This document shows, in pieces, positions 16,315-22,554 of a DNA stretch of 30,277 nt. The notes under the pieces are model-generated. The model was not told the DNA's origin. It saw only the letters and a list, made by a program, of their open reading frames with translations, and searched no databases. The stretch's first letter is position 1, and each line of letters starts with the position of its first letter. Both the position numbers and the translations under genes were made by a program. The DNA is from a virus, in IMG/VR virus record IMGVR_UViG_3300025141_014374, positions 1 through 30,277 of that record; one strand, given 5' to 3'.

Positions 16315-17295
16315 ATGATAAAAACAATTAATACAGTAATTATATTACTATTTTTACATAGTATTGCATTTGCAACCAATAATGTAAATATTAGTGAGAT
16401 ATTAATAACTGAAAGTCGTACATATCATAAAACAAAAAGAACATGGAAAAATGTTTATCATGAATTAACAAAAAATGGTAGTTCAGTTAGGGGTGCAACT
16501 TTCATTGCACCAGTCAAAGGAAATGGTTATAACGATTCAAAACACAAGAATGGTGCTAGGAATACAATTATTTTTGTACCACAAAAAACAAATTTTAATG
16601 AAGATGTTGATTTAATATTTTATTTTCATGGTTTAGGTGGTTTTAAAGAAAGGGATTTTAAAACTAGGGTATTAAGACATACAAAAGCATTGGAGGCACA
16701 GGGAAGGAATTTTATAGTTATTATTCCAGAAATGCCTTGGTCTAAAAATACAAATACCCCCAGAACAAGACAGGGGCGTGTTTTTACTAGGAAAGGTCAA
16801 TTTTCAACTTTTGTAAATTCAATTGTAAAAATTACAGTTACATTATTTGAACCATCACCGGTAAAAAGAAATAATTGTATTATGCATAATAAGTGTCAAT
16901 TTAATTTTGGCGATGCTATTTTGATTGGTCACAGTGCCGGAGGAAGTACACTTATGTCTATTTCTAGATCCGGTGGTTTAAATTGGCTTTATAGTGTTGC
17001 AAAAGTGGGATTTGTGAAGGTTATTTTTTCAGATGCATCTTATGGTTATTGGCTTGATATTGCATGGAAATATTTTAAACCGACGGTTACTCAATCAGGG
17101 TTTGTTGTGTTAACGAGAAAATTTGATAGACCACATAAAAATGCGAAAAGATTTTTAAAGAAATTTAGGAAAAAGCCAGAGAATATTAGACATATTGTCT
17201 TTAATAGGAAAATAACACATGCCGATATCGGCGATCAATCATTTAAATGGGCGTATCCTGTTTATGAATCAGGATGCGGCGAAGGAGTAAAATAA
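16315..17295 (+). CDS. Sec-exported alpha/beta hydrolase, putative esterase/lipase
   Basis: A 326-residue protein with a clear signal peptide (positively charged start, hydrophobic core 7-19, likely cut after AFA at 18-20). The hydrolase core shows the oxyanion loop FHGLGG (104-109), nucleophile elbow GHSAGG with Ser207, a likely acid in FSDASYG (Asp240) and a likely catalytic histidine in ITHADIGD (His302), in the correct order for the fold. The substrate is unknown: membrane or outer-membrane lipid, lipoprotein or polysaccharide ester are candidates. It starts after AGGGGATAGGCGAG and its stop overlaps the muramidase ATG (TAATG). Position between two wall-degrading enzymes argues for an envelope-lysis role, analogous to but not clearly homologous with LysB of mycobacteriophages. 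Confidence 0.75.
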   Translation: MIKTINTVIILLFLHSIAFATNNVNISEILITESRTYHKTKRTWKNVYHELTKNGSSVRGATFIAPVKGNGYNDSKHKNGARNTIIFVPQKTNFNEDVDLIFYFHGLGGFKERDFKTRVLRHTKALEAQGRNFIVIIPEMPWSKNTNTPRTRQGRVFTRKGQFSTFVNSIVKITVTLFEPSPVKRNNCIMHNKCQFNFGDAILIGHSAGGSTLMSISRSGGLNWLYSVAKVGFVKVIFSDASYGYWLDIAWKYFKPTVTQSGFVVLTRKFDRPHKNAKRFLKKFRKKPENIRHIVFNRKITHADIGDQSFKWAYPVYESGCGEGVK

Positions 17296-18155
17296 TGAGT
17301 TTATTGTATAGAAAGGGAGATAATGGCCAGGAAGTTAAACGTATTCAAAAAGTAATAGGTGGGCTTTCAGTTGATGGTGATTTTGGGCCAAAAACTGAAA
17401 ATGCTGTACAAAATTACCAGCAATCAAAATCATTAGGCGTAGATGGTGTTGTTGGCCCTACCACCAGGAAATCACTTGGAATTGATATATATGCGGGTGT
17501 TGATGTTAGTAAATGGAATGGTAATGTTCCATGGGGTAATGTTGATAAATCAAAAGTAGAATTTGTTTGGGCAAAGGTATCCCAAGGAAGAGATTGGTAT
17601 GATAAAGCAAGGGAACATAATTTTGTAGGTTGTCGTGCTAATGACATTCCAATTGGTGGTTATCATTTTCCATCACCGCATATCGGTAAAAGCAGTGATG
17701 ATCCAAAATTAGAGGTGCAACAATTTATACGTGCCCTAGGACCCATTAAGGATGGGGATATGCTTCCGGTTTTGGATCTTGAGGCAGGTGTAAAAGGTGA
17801 TCCTGAGTTTAATCGACAATGGGCATTAAGTTTTCTTGAAGAATTTGAAAATGAAACCGGTATACGATGCGTTGTTTATACTGCACGTTGGTTTGTGAGA
17901 GGTTATATGGGACGTAATATGGATGGGCTAGTAGATTATCCCTTATGGGTTGCCGATTATACAAAACCATATAGTGATGGAGGCCGCAATGAACCAGATG
18001 ATTTATGTGGTTGGGATGAGTGGCACGCCTGGCAATGGACAAGTAGTGGAAATGTTAGGGGTTTAATACAAACAGGGATTAGAAAATGTGACAGGAATTG
18101 GATTTGTGGCGGCCCTGATTCATTTAAAAAATTGCAAGTATGTAAGAATCATTAA
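17295..18155 (+). CDS. Endolysin: peptidoglycan-binding domain plus GH25 muramidase
   Basis: A 286-residue protein. Residues 3-62 are a PG_binding_1 domain (YRKGDNGQEVKRIQKVIG, VDGDFGPKTENAVQNYQ, VDGVVGPTTRKSLG). Residues 66-270 are a GH25 muramidase: GVDVSKWNG with Asp70, FVWAKVSQG, GYHFPSPH, the catalytic MLPVLDLEAG with Asp161 and Glu163, VVYTARWF and LWVADYT. It would hydrolyse the MurNAc-GlcNAc bond. There is no signal peptide, so a holin or another route is needed; none is obvious in the window. The chosen ATG at 17295 is preceded by AAGGAG and overlaps the previous stop; an in-frame ATG at 17274 is rejected. The domain order (binding module at the N terminus) is common in phages of Gram-negative hosts. 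Confidence 0.93.
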   Translation: MSLLYRKGDNGQEVKRIQKVIGGLSVDGDFGPKTENAVQNYQQSKSLGVDGVVGPTTRKSLGIDIYAGVDVSKWNGNVPWGNVDKSKVEFVWAKVSQGRDWYDKAREHNFVGCRANDIPIGGYHFPSPHIGKSSDDPKLEVQQFIRALGPIKDGDMLPVLDLEAGVKGDPEFNRQWALSFLEEFENETGIRCVVYTARWFVRGYMGRNMDGLVDYPLWVADYTKPYSDGGRNEPDDLCGWDEWHAWQWTSSGNVRGLIQTGIRKCDRNWICGGPDSFKKLQVCKNH

Positions 18156-18170
18156 AAGGTTTGGAATGTG

Positions 18171-18389
18171 ATGTTTAAAATTGGTGATTTTGTAAGGTTA
18201 AAATTTAATTTAAAAAAAATCAATTATAATAATATTATTACAGTTAATGAGCATATATATGGTATAATTACTGATGTTTTTACACCACGTGAACAATATG
18301 ACTATGATACAATAATTGATAATATGTACGAAGTGTTTTCTGACGGTTGTTATGTGATGGTATATGAAAACGATATAGTAGGTGAATGA
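18171..18389 (+). CDS. Hypothetical 72-residue protein, possible SH3-like barrel
   Basis: Begins MFKIGDFVRLKFN and continues with strand-like blocks (GIITDVF, MYEVFSDGCYVMVYENDIVG). The KIGDFVRL-type opening and YEV...V-ENDI end are typical of tiny SH3-like proteins common in phages. ATG 18171 is preferred over the adjacent in-frame GTG because AAAGG lies upstream at usable spacing. Function unknown. Confidence 0.55.
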   Translation: MFKIGDFVRLKFNLKKINYNNIITVNEHIYGIITDVFTPREQYDYDTIIDNMYEVFSDGCYVMVYENDIVGE

Positions 18390-18390
18390 A

Positions 18391-18870
18391 ATGATGAATG
18401 CAATTTTTTTTATTGGTGTAACCTTAATAAACCCTTTCAATTTAAATAGTGATCAAATAAATAATTTAACAAAGATAGTAAATGTTGCAAATGAATTTAA
18501 ATTAGATGCAGTTGAACTTACATCAATATCATATATTAATACTAATTTAAATACTGGCAAGAGTGGTGAATTATTTGGAATAGATTGCAATAAATATGCA
18601 AAAGAATTTAAACAAAAACTTGGTATTACAAATTGTGTTAATGGAATGAAAAATATAAAAATGAATGTAATTGCATATTCATATATTTTACATAATCATA
18701 AAAATGTTTGTGGTACTTATAATCAAATTATGTGTTATAGAAAAGTATTTGGTAACCAACAGGCATTAAAGTTGGTTAATACAATGAATATATTTAGGAT
18801 GTATTATTTAAATATGAACAATGCGTATGATCATAATATAATTGATACTATGAATCGTAATGCATTTTAA
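18391..18870 (+). CDS. Hypothetical protein, possible degenerate lysozyme/SLT-like fold
   Basis: About 160 residues. ATG 18391 is chosen because AGGTGA lies five bases upstream; an in-frame GTG exists at 18382. The first 15 residues are hydrophobic (MMNAIFFIGVTLINPF) and may be a signal sequence. The body, VANEFKLDAVELTSISYINTNLN then GIDCNKYAKEF and a late MNVIAYSYILH / NQIMCYRKVFG, follows the helix spacing of SLT-type proteins ('A...y.ld..l..aia..ES..n', later 'Y..G....Y...V'), but the catalytic Glu-Ser is replaced by Asn-Thr. This is a weak structural guess. It contains four cysteines. It lies right after the lysis cluster. Confidence 0.5.
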   Translation: MMNAIFFIGVTLINPFNLNSDQINNLTKIVNVANEFKLDAVELTSISYINTNLNTGKSGELFGIDCNKYAKEFKQKLGITNCVNGMKNIKMNVIAYSYILHNHKNVCGTYNQIMCYRKVFGNQQALKLVNTMNIFRMYYLNMNNAYDHNIIDTMNRNAF

Positions 18871-18872
18871 AT

Positions 18873-19166
18873 ATGAATCTTAGTAATAAAGCAAATAAAA
18901 GAATTAAACAGTTAAAGATTATTCAATCTGAAGCACTCGAATTATTTAAGAAAAAAAACATAGATTATGGTGATAGTTTTGCAAAACATGGCCCAATTGG
19001 TGTTATCGTAAGGGCAGGTGATAAAATAGATCGTTGTTTGTCTATTACAAGACATAATATTACAATGGTTAATGATGAAAAATTACGAGAAACATTAATT
19101 GATTTACACAATTACACAGCTATGATAATAATGTTATTAGACGAAGGATATACAATAAATGAGTAA
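18873..19166 (+). CDS. DUF1599 / nucleotide modification associated domain 1 (Nmad1) protein
   Basis: A 97-residue all-helical protein. Key matches are KKKNIDYGDSFAKHGPIG (26-43), VRAGDKIDRCLSI (46-58) and ETLIDLHNYTAMIIML (73-88), which together form the conserved pattern of DUF1599 (Nmad1): a DYG-D-F loop, a DKI-R helix and a D-HNY helix. The family has been linked by genome-context studies to phage nucleotide or base-modification systems; its biochemistry is not known to me. It is followed, three genes on, by a pyrophosphatase of the dUTPase/MazG fold, supporting a nucleotide-pool role. Confidence 0.75.
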   Translation: MNLSNKANKRIKQLKIIQSEALELFKKKNIDYGDSFAKHGPIGVIVRAGDKIDRCLSITRHNITMVNDEKLRETLIDLHNYTAMIIMLLDEGYTINE

Positions 19167-19434
19167 TGATATATTGGAAGCAAAATTTAGGTATAAATTT
19201 AGTGACGATGTAATTGCAGAGATAGCAAAGCAGTTACAAGTTGCAATTTTGACCGGAACAGATGTTGTTGATAATTTAAGATTAATTGAGGTTACATTGA
19301 AAAAAGATAAATTAGTTTTATCACAAAACTATGTAAATTTTTCTGAAGGCAGAATGGATAATATGTTAAATTTTGCATCCGAACTTGCTAATTCACAAGA
19401 GGCAAGTGAACAAAAAACAAAAATTGAAATATGA
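19159..19434 (+). CDS. Hypothetical 91-residue protein
   Basis: Not recognised. Contains AKFRYKFSDDVIAEIAKQLQVAIL then GTDVVDNLRLIEVTLKKDKLVLS, i.e. a helix followed by strands, with an acidic, Gln-rich end. AAGGAT precedes the ATG at about 10 bases. It overlaps the Nmad1 gene by eight bases, and its TGA is directly followed by the next ATG, so the four genes from 18873 to 20029 form a tight run. Codon pattern and coupling support a real gene. Confidence 0.6.
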   Translation: MSNDILEAKFRYKFSDDVIAEIAKQLQVAILTGTDVVDNLRLIEVTLKKDKLVLSQNYVNFSEGRMDNMLNFASELANSQEASEQKTKIEI

Positions 19435-19662
19435 ATGATGTTAAATTCACCTGGTTTAAAAGTAGAAAATATTACCCAAACTGAAGACGGATATTTTGAG
19501 GCCGACATTGAAGTGTCTCCTGAATTTCAAGAAAGTTTTATAAAAAAAATGAATTGGAAGCATTGGGATGATTATGCTTTTAGTGAATTATTAAATGTTG
19601 CAATTTTGAAATATGTTAATAATAAACGTTCAGAAAGAGGAGAAGAACCAATTGAATCCTGA
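19435..19662 (+). CDS. Hypothetical 75-residue protein
   Basis: Not recognised. Begins MMLNSPGLKVENITQTEDG with strand-like stretches (YFEADIEVSPEF), then a helix rich in aromatic residues (FIKKMNWKHWDDYAFSELL). No cysteine or membrane segment. Its ATG directly follows the preceding stop, and its last 11 bases overlap the next gene, whose ribosome binding site lies inside it. Confidence 0.55.
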   Translation: MMLNSPGLKVENITQTEDGYFEADIEVSPEFQESFIKKMNWKHWDDYAFSELLNVAILKYVNNKRSERGEEPIES

Positions 19663-20029
19663 TAGGTTAGAAGAGTTATTTTATCTACAAGAACAATTAA
19701 TGCTTGAATATAAAAAGAAAAAAGCAGATGATTTACCAGCATGGCCTGTTGATCTTCTAGACAAAAAATCACAACAATTTTGTAGGGATATTACTTTACG
19801 ATGTGTTGAAGAATTATTTGAGGGATTGGCACATTTAAAAAATTGGAAAAAACATAAAAAGACAATAACGTCAGAATTTAATCGTAATGAATTTTTAGAA
19901 GAAATTGTTGATTCAGTACACTATTTGTTGGAATTATTAATTTTGTCAGGTGTAAAACCTGATGAATTATATAATGCATATAAAATAAAAAATAAAATAA
20001 ATCTTGATAGATTAAAAAATGGGTATTAA
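19652..20029 (+). CDS. All-alpha NTP pyrophosphatase, dimeric dUTPase/MazG-like
   Basis: About 125 residues from a TTG start chosen because GGAG (19639-19642) lies nine bases before it; a longer reading from ATG 19613 lacks support. The metal-binding pattern of the all-alpha NTP pyrophosphohydrolase superfamily is present: CVEELFEG (Glu53, Glu54, Glu57) and EEIVDSVHYLLEL (Glu84, Asp87), with the NPDRLEELFYLQEQL opening and the WPVDLL segment characteristic of phage and trypanosomal-type dUTPases. It would hydrolyse dUTP (or dCTP/damaged NTPs) to the monophosphate, yielding dUMP for ThyX and keeping uracil out of DNA. Exact substrate is not fixed by sequence. Confidence 0.78.
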   Translation: MNPDRLEELFYLQEQLMLEYKKKKADDLPAWPVDLLDKKSQQFCRDITLRCVEELFEGLAHLKNWKKHKKTITSEFNRNEFLEEIVDSVHYLLELLILSGVKPDELYNAYKIKNKINLDRLKNGY

Positions 20030-20140
20030 TTTCAATAATTTATTTTTTTTATTATCTGAGACATCACCACCACAATAATTAAGAATATATTTGTAGCTAA
20101 CTGTATATTTATCATATAAATTATTTTTATAAGGTGAATT
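20030..20140 (+). promoter_or_regulatory. AT-rich intergenic region with promoter-like elements
   Basis: This 111-base gap holds TAGCT (20094-20098), TATTTATCATATAAATTA (20106-20123, an imperfect palindrome with a TATAAATT core) and AAGGTGA before the next ATG. The combination TAGCT followed by TATTTAT is also seen before 6109. A promoter is plausible but not proven. The stretch ACATCACCACCACA lies in the middle and has no evident function. Confidence 0.3.
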
Positions 20141-20440
20141 ATGCATTTACGTAGACAAAAGATAACGCAATCTTTTATGACGGTGTTGGGTAAAAGAATG
20201 ACAGTATTTATTTTACTGCTTCTATTTGTTGTACCTGTTTCATATGCAAAGCCACCTAATAAGAATACTAAATCAAAATTTTATAATTTTAATGAACAAG
20301 TAATTGATGGTGAAATACGTAAGCCTACAACATTATATACTAGTGCAAGGGAAAGGGCAAAATTTGAACGACTTCTAAAATTGAAAAAGTCATTTTTACC
20401 AATGCTATTCAGAACAAGTAAAAATAAAGTATTTAAATAA
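20141..20440 (+). CDS. Small exported protein with signal peptide
   Basis: A 99-residue protein with a basic N terminus (MHLRRQK...GKR), a hydrophobic core (about 21-34, TVFILLLLFVVPVS) and a signal-peptidase site after AYAK-like AYA at residue 36. The mature part contains YNFNEQVIDGEIRKP followed by ARERAKFERLLKLKKSFLPML. I recall similar 'F-x-x-x-V-I-x-G-E-x-x-x-P ... R-x-x-F-x-x-L-x-x-L-x-x-x-F' segments in exported proteins of deltaproteobacteria-like bacteria, but could not check. A phage-encoded periplasmic protein next to the FtsZ-like gene might modify the host envelope. Confidence 0.6.
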   Translation: MHLRRQKITQSFMTVLGKRMTVFILLLLFVVPVSYAKPPNKNTKSKFYNFNEQVIDGEIRKPTTLYTSARERAKFERLLKLKKSFLPMLFRTSKNKVFK

Positions 20441-20486
20441 TTGAAAAATAGGATAAAATTATATTTTATTATAAGGAGATATTAAA

Positions 20487-21647
20487 ATGGATGATGATTT
20501 TTTAATCCCAGAATTACCGATAGAAGATTTTGAAATACCAGAAGATAAGGATGAAGGTATTGAATCTACACATGGTGGAAGTATAGAGGTCGCGTTTATT
20601 GGGGCCGGCCAGGGTGGTAGTAGAATTGCTGAGGCATTCCATAAATTAGGTTACAGTAAAACAATTGCTGTAAACACTGCAAAGCATGATTTAGCCCATA
20701 TTAATCTACCGGATGAACAAAAATTACATATGTTAGGTGAAGAAGGTGGTGATTGGTATCAGACACATACTCGTGGTGCAGGAAAAGATATGGAAGTTGC
20801 AGCTTCAACAGCATCAGGTAATAGTCAAAAGATATACGATTTAATGCTTAAGATTTTTGGCAAAACAGAACGTATATTTGTTGCCATAGGCGCCGGTGGT
20901 GGTACAGGTGGTGGTTCTTGCAAAATATTAATTGAAATTGCAAAAAAATATCTTACTTATATGGGATTTGATGATGTTGAAAAACGAGTTGGTGTTATAT
21001 GTGCATTACCAACGGCTGGTGAATGTGCATCTCCAAATGTTGCAAGAAATGCAAGCGGGTTGGTATCAGTTTTGTCTGACATGGCGGAAAATAGTGAAAT
21101 CTCACCACTTTTAATTGTTGATAACGATAAAATTAAAAAATTATATCCAGGTTTAACTGTTAAAAAGTTTTGGCCAACTGTGAATAGTACAATTGCAGGT
21201 TTATATCATACCTTTAATAAAATAACGACACTTAGTTCTGGATATACAACTTTTGACCCGGCTGATTATGATTCAATTCTTAGATCACATGGTTGTATGA
21301 TTTTGGGTGTAACAAATGTAAAGGATTGGTCATCGTCAACAAATATTAGCAATGCATTACGTTCAAATCTTTCAAAGACGTTATTGGCTGGCGGATTTGA
21401 TTTATCAACAGCTAAAAGTGTTGGTGTCGTTGTTGTTGGTGGATCAGATATTTTTGAAACGGCAGTTGGCTTAATGGATTCAATAGAATATGGCTTTGAT
21501 ACAATTGCTAATTTGGTCGGTAAAGCATTGGTCCACCGTGGAATATATGAATCTGGCCAAGGTAAACTAAGGGTTTATACAATTGTTAGTGGAATGGATC
21601 GTCCAACAGAAAGAATTACAGAATTAAATAGATTCCATAGAGGATAA
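20487..21647 (+). CDS. FtsZ/tubulin-family GTPase
   Basis: A 386-residue protein. After an acidic, disordered 30-residue N-terminal tail (MDDDFLIPELPIEDFEIPED...) the GTPase domain begins: VAFIGAGQGGSRIAEAF (35-51), the nucleotide-sensing AVNTAKHDL (61-69), the G-box/tubulin signature GAGGGTGGGS (135-144), and a synergy (T7) loop TTFDPADYDSIL (254-265) that retains acidic residues needed to trigger GTP hydrolysis in the neighbouring subunit. It should therefore polymerise and hydrolyse GTP. The FtsZ-like glycine-rich loop and lengths are unlike PhuZ as I remember it. Strong Shine-Dalgarno (AAGGAG) suggests high expression. Phage tubulin homologues elsewhere centre or partition phage DNA. The 3' end overlaps the convergent minus-strand gene by 24 bases. 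Confidence 0.87.
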   Translation: MDDDFLIPELPIEDFEIPEDKDEGIESTHGGSIEVAFIGAGQGGSRIAEAFHKLGYSKTIAVNTAKHDLAHINLPDEQKLHMLGEEGGDWYQTHTRGAGKDMEVAASTASGNSQKIYDLMLKIFGKTERIFVAIGAGGGTGGGSCKILIEIAKKYLTYMGFDDVEKRVGVICALPTAGECASPNVARNASGLVSVLSDMAENSEISPLLIVDNDKIKKLYPGLTVKKFWPTVNSTIAGLYHTFNKITTLSSGYTTFDPADYDSILRSHGCMILGVTNVKDWSSSTNISNALRSNLSKTLLAGGFDLSTAKSVGVVVVGGSDIFETAVGLMDSIEYGFDTIANLVGKALVHRGIYESGQGKLRVYTIVSGMDRPTERITELNRFHRG

Positions 21648-21929
21648 TTCTTCTTTTAATTTTTGAATTTTATTTTTAATTTGTATTATCAATACATCCC
21701 TAACATCTTCCGGCAATAATTCATAAAGATCGCTATCATTTTGTATCATATCTAAAAGGCTCACAAGTTTCTTAAATGCTGCAACATTTAAAGTATTATT
21801 CTTATTATCTAAATATGGAATAGCTTCAGTTGGCTGTGATGATTGAAGTTTAAATTCAATTAAATTGGACAATTCTTCAAATATTATTTTTCTAATCTTA
21901 TTTTTTGTAATTTGTATGTTCATATTCAT
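21624..21929 (-). CDS. Small helical protein with shared N-terminal leader (only minus-strand gene)
   Basis: A 101-residue, almost entirely helical protein. Its N terminus, ITKNKIRKIIFEELSNLIE (6-24), matches the leaders of the proteins at 6414 and 6816, which is the main reason to believe this reading frame. The remainder (NVAAFKKLVSLLDMIQN, LYELLPEDVRDVLIIQIKNKI) is unrelated to those proteins. An alternative ATG is two codons in. The gene converges on the FtsZ-like gene and overlaps its last 24 bases, and it is divergent from the gene at 21977 across 47 bases of AT-rich DNA that must hold its promoter. Function unknown. Confidence 0.6.
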   Translation of the reverse strand: MNMNIQITKNKIRKIIFEELSNLIEFKLQSSQPTEAIPYLDNKNNTLNVAAFKKLVSLLDMIQNDSDLYELLPEDVRDVLIIQIKNKIQKLKEELSSMESI

Positions 21930-21976
21930 CTTTTTATATTAAATATATATTGTACCTGTAATTAAAGGGAAAATAT

Positions 21977-22234
21977 ATGGATAATAATGAACAAAAAATG
22001 CAATATGTAATGGACTTTATTAAATCACTTGCTACAATTGAATACCAAATAGAACCATTTGTGGAACAAAAAAAGGATTTAAAAAAAGAATATGTTGATA
22101 ATGGGTGGTTATCAAAGGATGATATTAAGGCGGCATTAAAAGCCTACCAATTATTAAAGAGTGATATTGATTTCGAAAGTTTGCATGAAGCTTACGAACA
22201 AATATCAAATTTAAGAAATGAATTGGAAAATTAA
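21977..22234 (+). CDS. Hypothetical 85-residue helical protein
   Basis: Not recognised. Entirely helical and charged, with MQYVMDFIKSLATIEYQIEPF and KDLKKEYVDNGWLSKDDIKAALKAYQLL, the latter resembling a short 'WLS-x-x-D-I-x-x-A' helical hairpin seen in many phage replication accessory proteins, without a firm match. AAAGGG precedes the ATG at good spacing. The next gene follows after two bases. Confidence 0.6.
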   Translation: MDNNEQKMQYVMDFIKSLATIEYQIEPFVEQKKDLKKEYVDNGWLSKDDIKAALKAYQLLKSDIDFESLHEAYEQISNLRNELEN

Positions 22235-22236
22235 AA

Positions 22237-22479
22237 ATGTCTAATATAACTAGAAAATTTAAAAGAAAAAACGCCGGTAAAAATAAAAAACAAACAAAAA
22301 AACAATTAAAAGAACAAATATCAAATTTAAATAAAATGGATAATAAATGTATTTTTTGTGATGCACCATATGATAGAACAAATTCGGAACACTTAGATTC
22401 ATTTAGAGTTTCAATAAAGGAAAATGATATAAAATTGTGTTGCGGTGATTGCTGGGCAAAAAGACCTGGCAATTTATAA
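22237..22479 (+). CDS. Small zinc-finger protein
   Basis: An 80-residue protein with a very basic N terminus (FKRKNAGKNKKQTKKQLKEQ) followed by CIFCDAPYDRTNSEHLDSF and KLCCGDCWAKRPG. The Cys-x2-Cys and Cys-Cys-x2-Cys pairs, about 28 residues apart, would bind one zinc ion; His52 (SEHL) might take part. The layout resembles the zinc-binding half of HNH-type or small nucleic-acid-binding proteins, but the catalytic HNH residues are not complete. Probable DNA or RNA binding. Confidence 0.6.
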   Translation: MSNITRKFKRKNAGKNKKQTKKQLKEQISNLNKMDNKCIFCDAPYDRTNSEHLDSFRVSIKENDIKLCCGDCWAKRPGNL

Positions 22480-22527
22480 ATTATAAATCATTATAAAATG
22501 AAAATATAAACAATTAAATGATAAAAT

Positions 22528-22542
22528 ATTAATAGTATTAAT
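22528..22542. promoter_or_regulatory. 15-base dyad upstream of the DnaE gene
   Basis: ATTAATA-G-TATTAAT, a perfect 7-base dyad just upstream of the ribosome binding site (TTGAGGT) of the polymerase gene. It could be an operator; it is AT-only apart from the central G, so chance is possible. Confidence 0.25.
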
Positions 22543-22554
22543 TGAGGTAAATAG

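Noticed and set aside
17274-17294. Upstream in-frame ATG that would extend the GH25 endolysin by seven residues
   Set aside because: AAGGAG sits directly before the ATG at 17295, which also overlaps the preceding stop; the longer form would overlap the exported hydrolase more and has no ribosome binding site.
20487-21647. Assignment of the GTPase as PhuZ of nucleus-forming jumbo phages
   Set aside because: The glycine-rich loop and overall layout look more like FtsZ/TubZ than PhuZ as I remember it, and no nucleus-shell protein is seen in the window; the broader family call is safer.
22125-22472. A 115-codon minus-strand open frame across two small genes
   Set aside because: The plus strand has two coupled genes, one with a paired-cysteine zinc site; the minus frame is Phe/Leu-rich as expected for the complement of Lys/Glu-rich codons.
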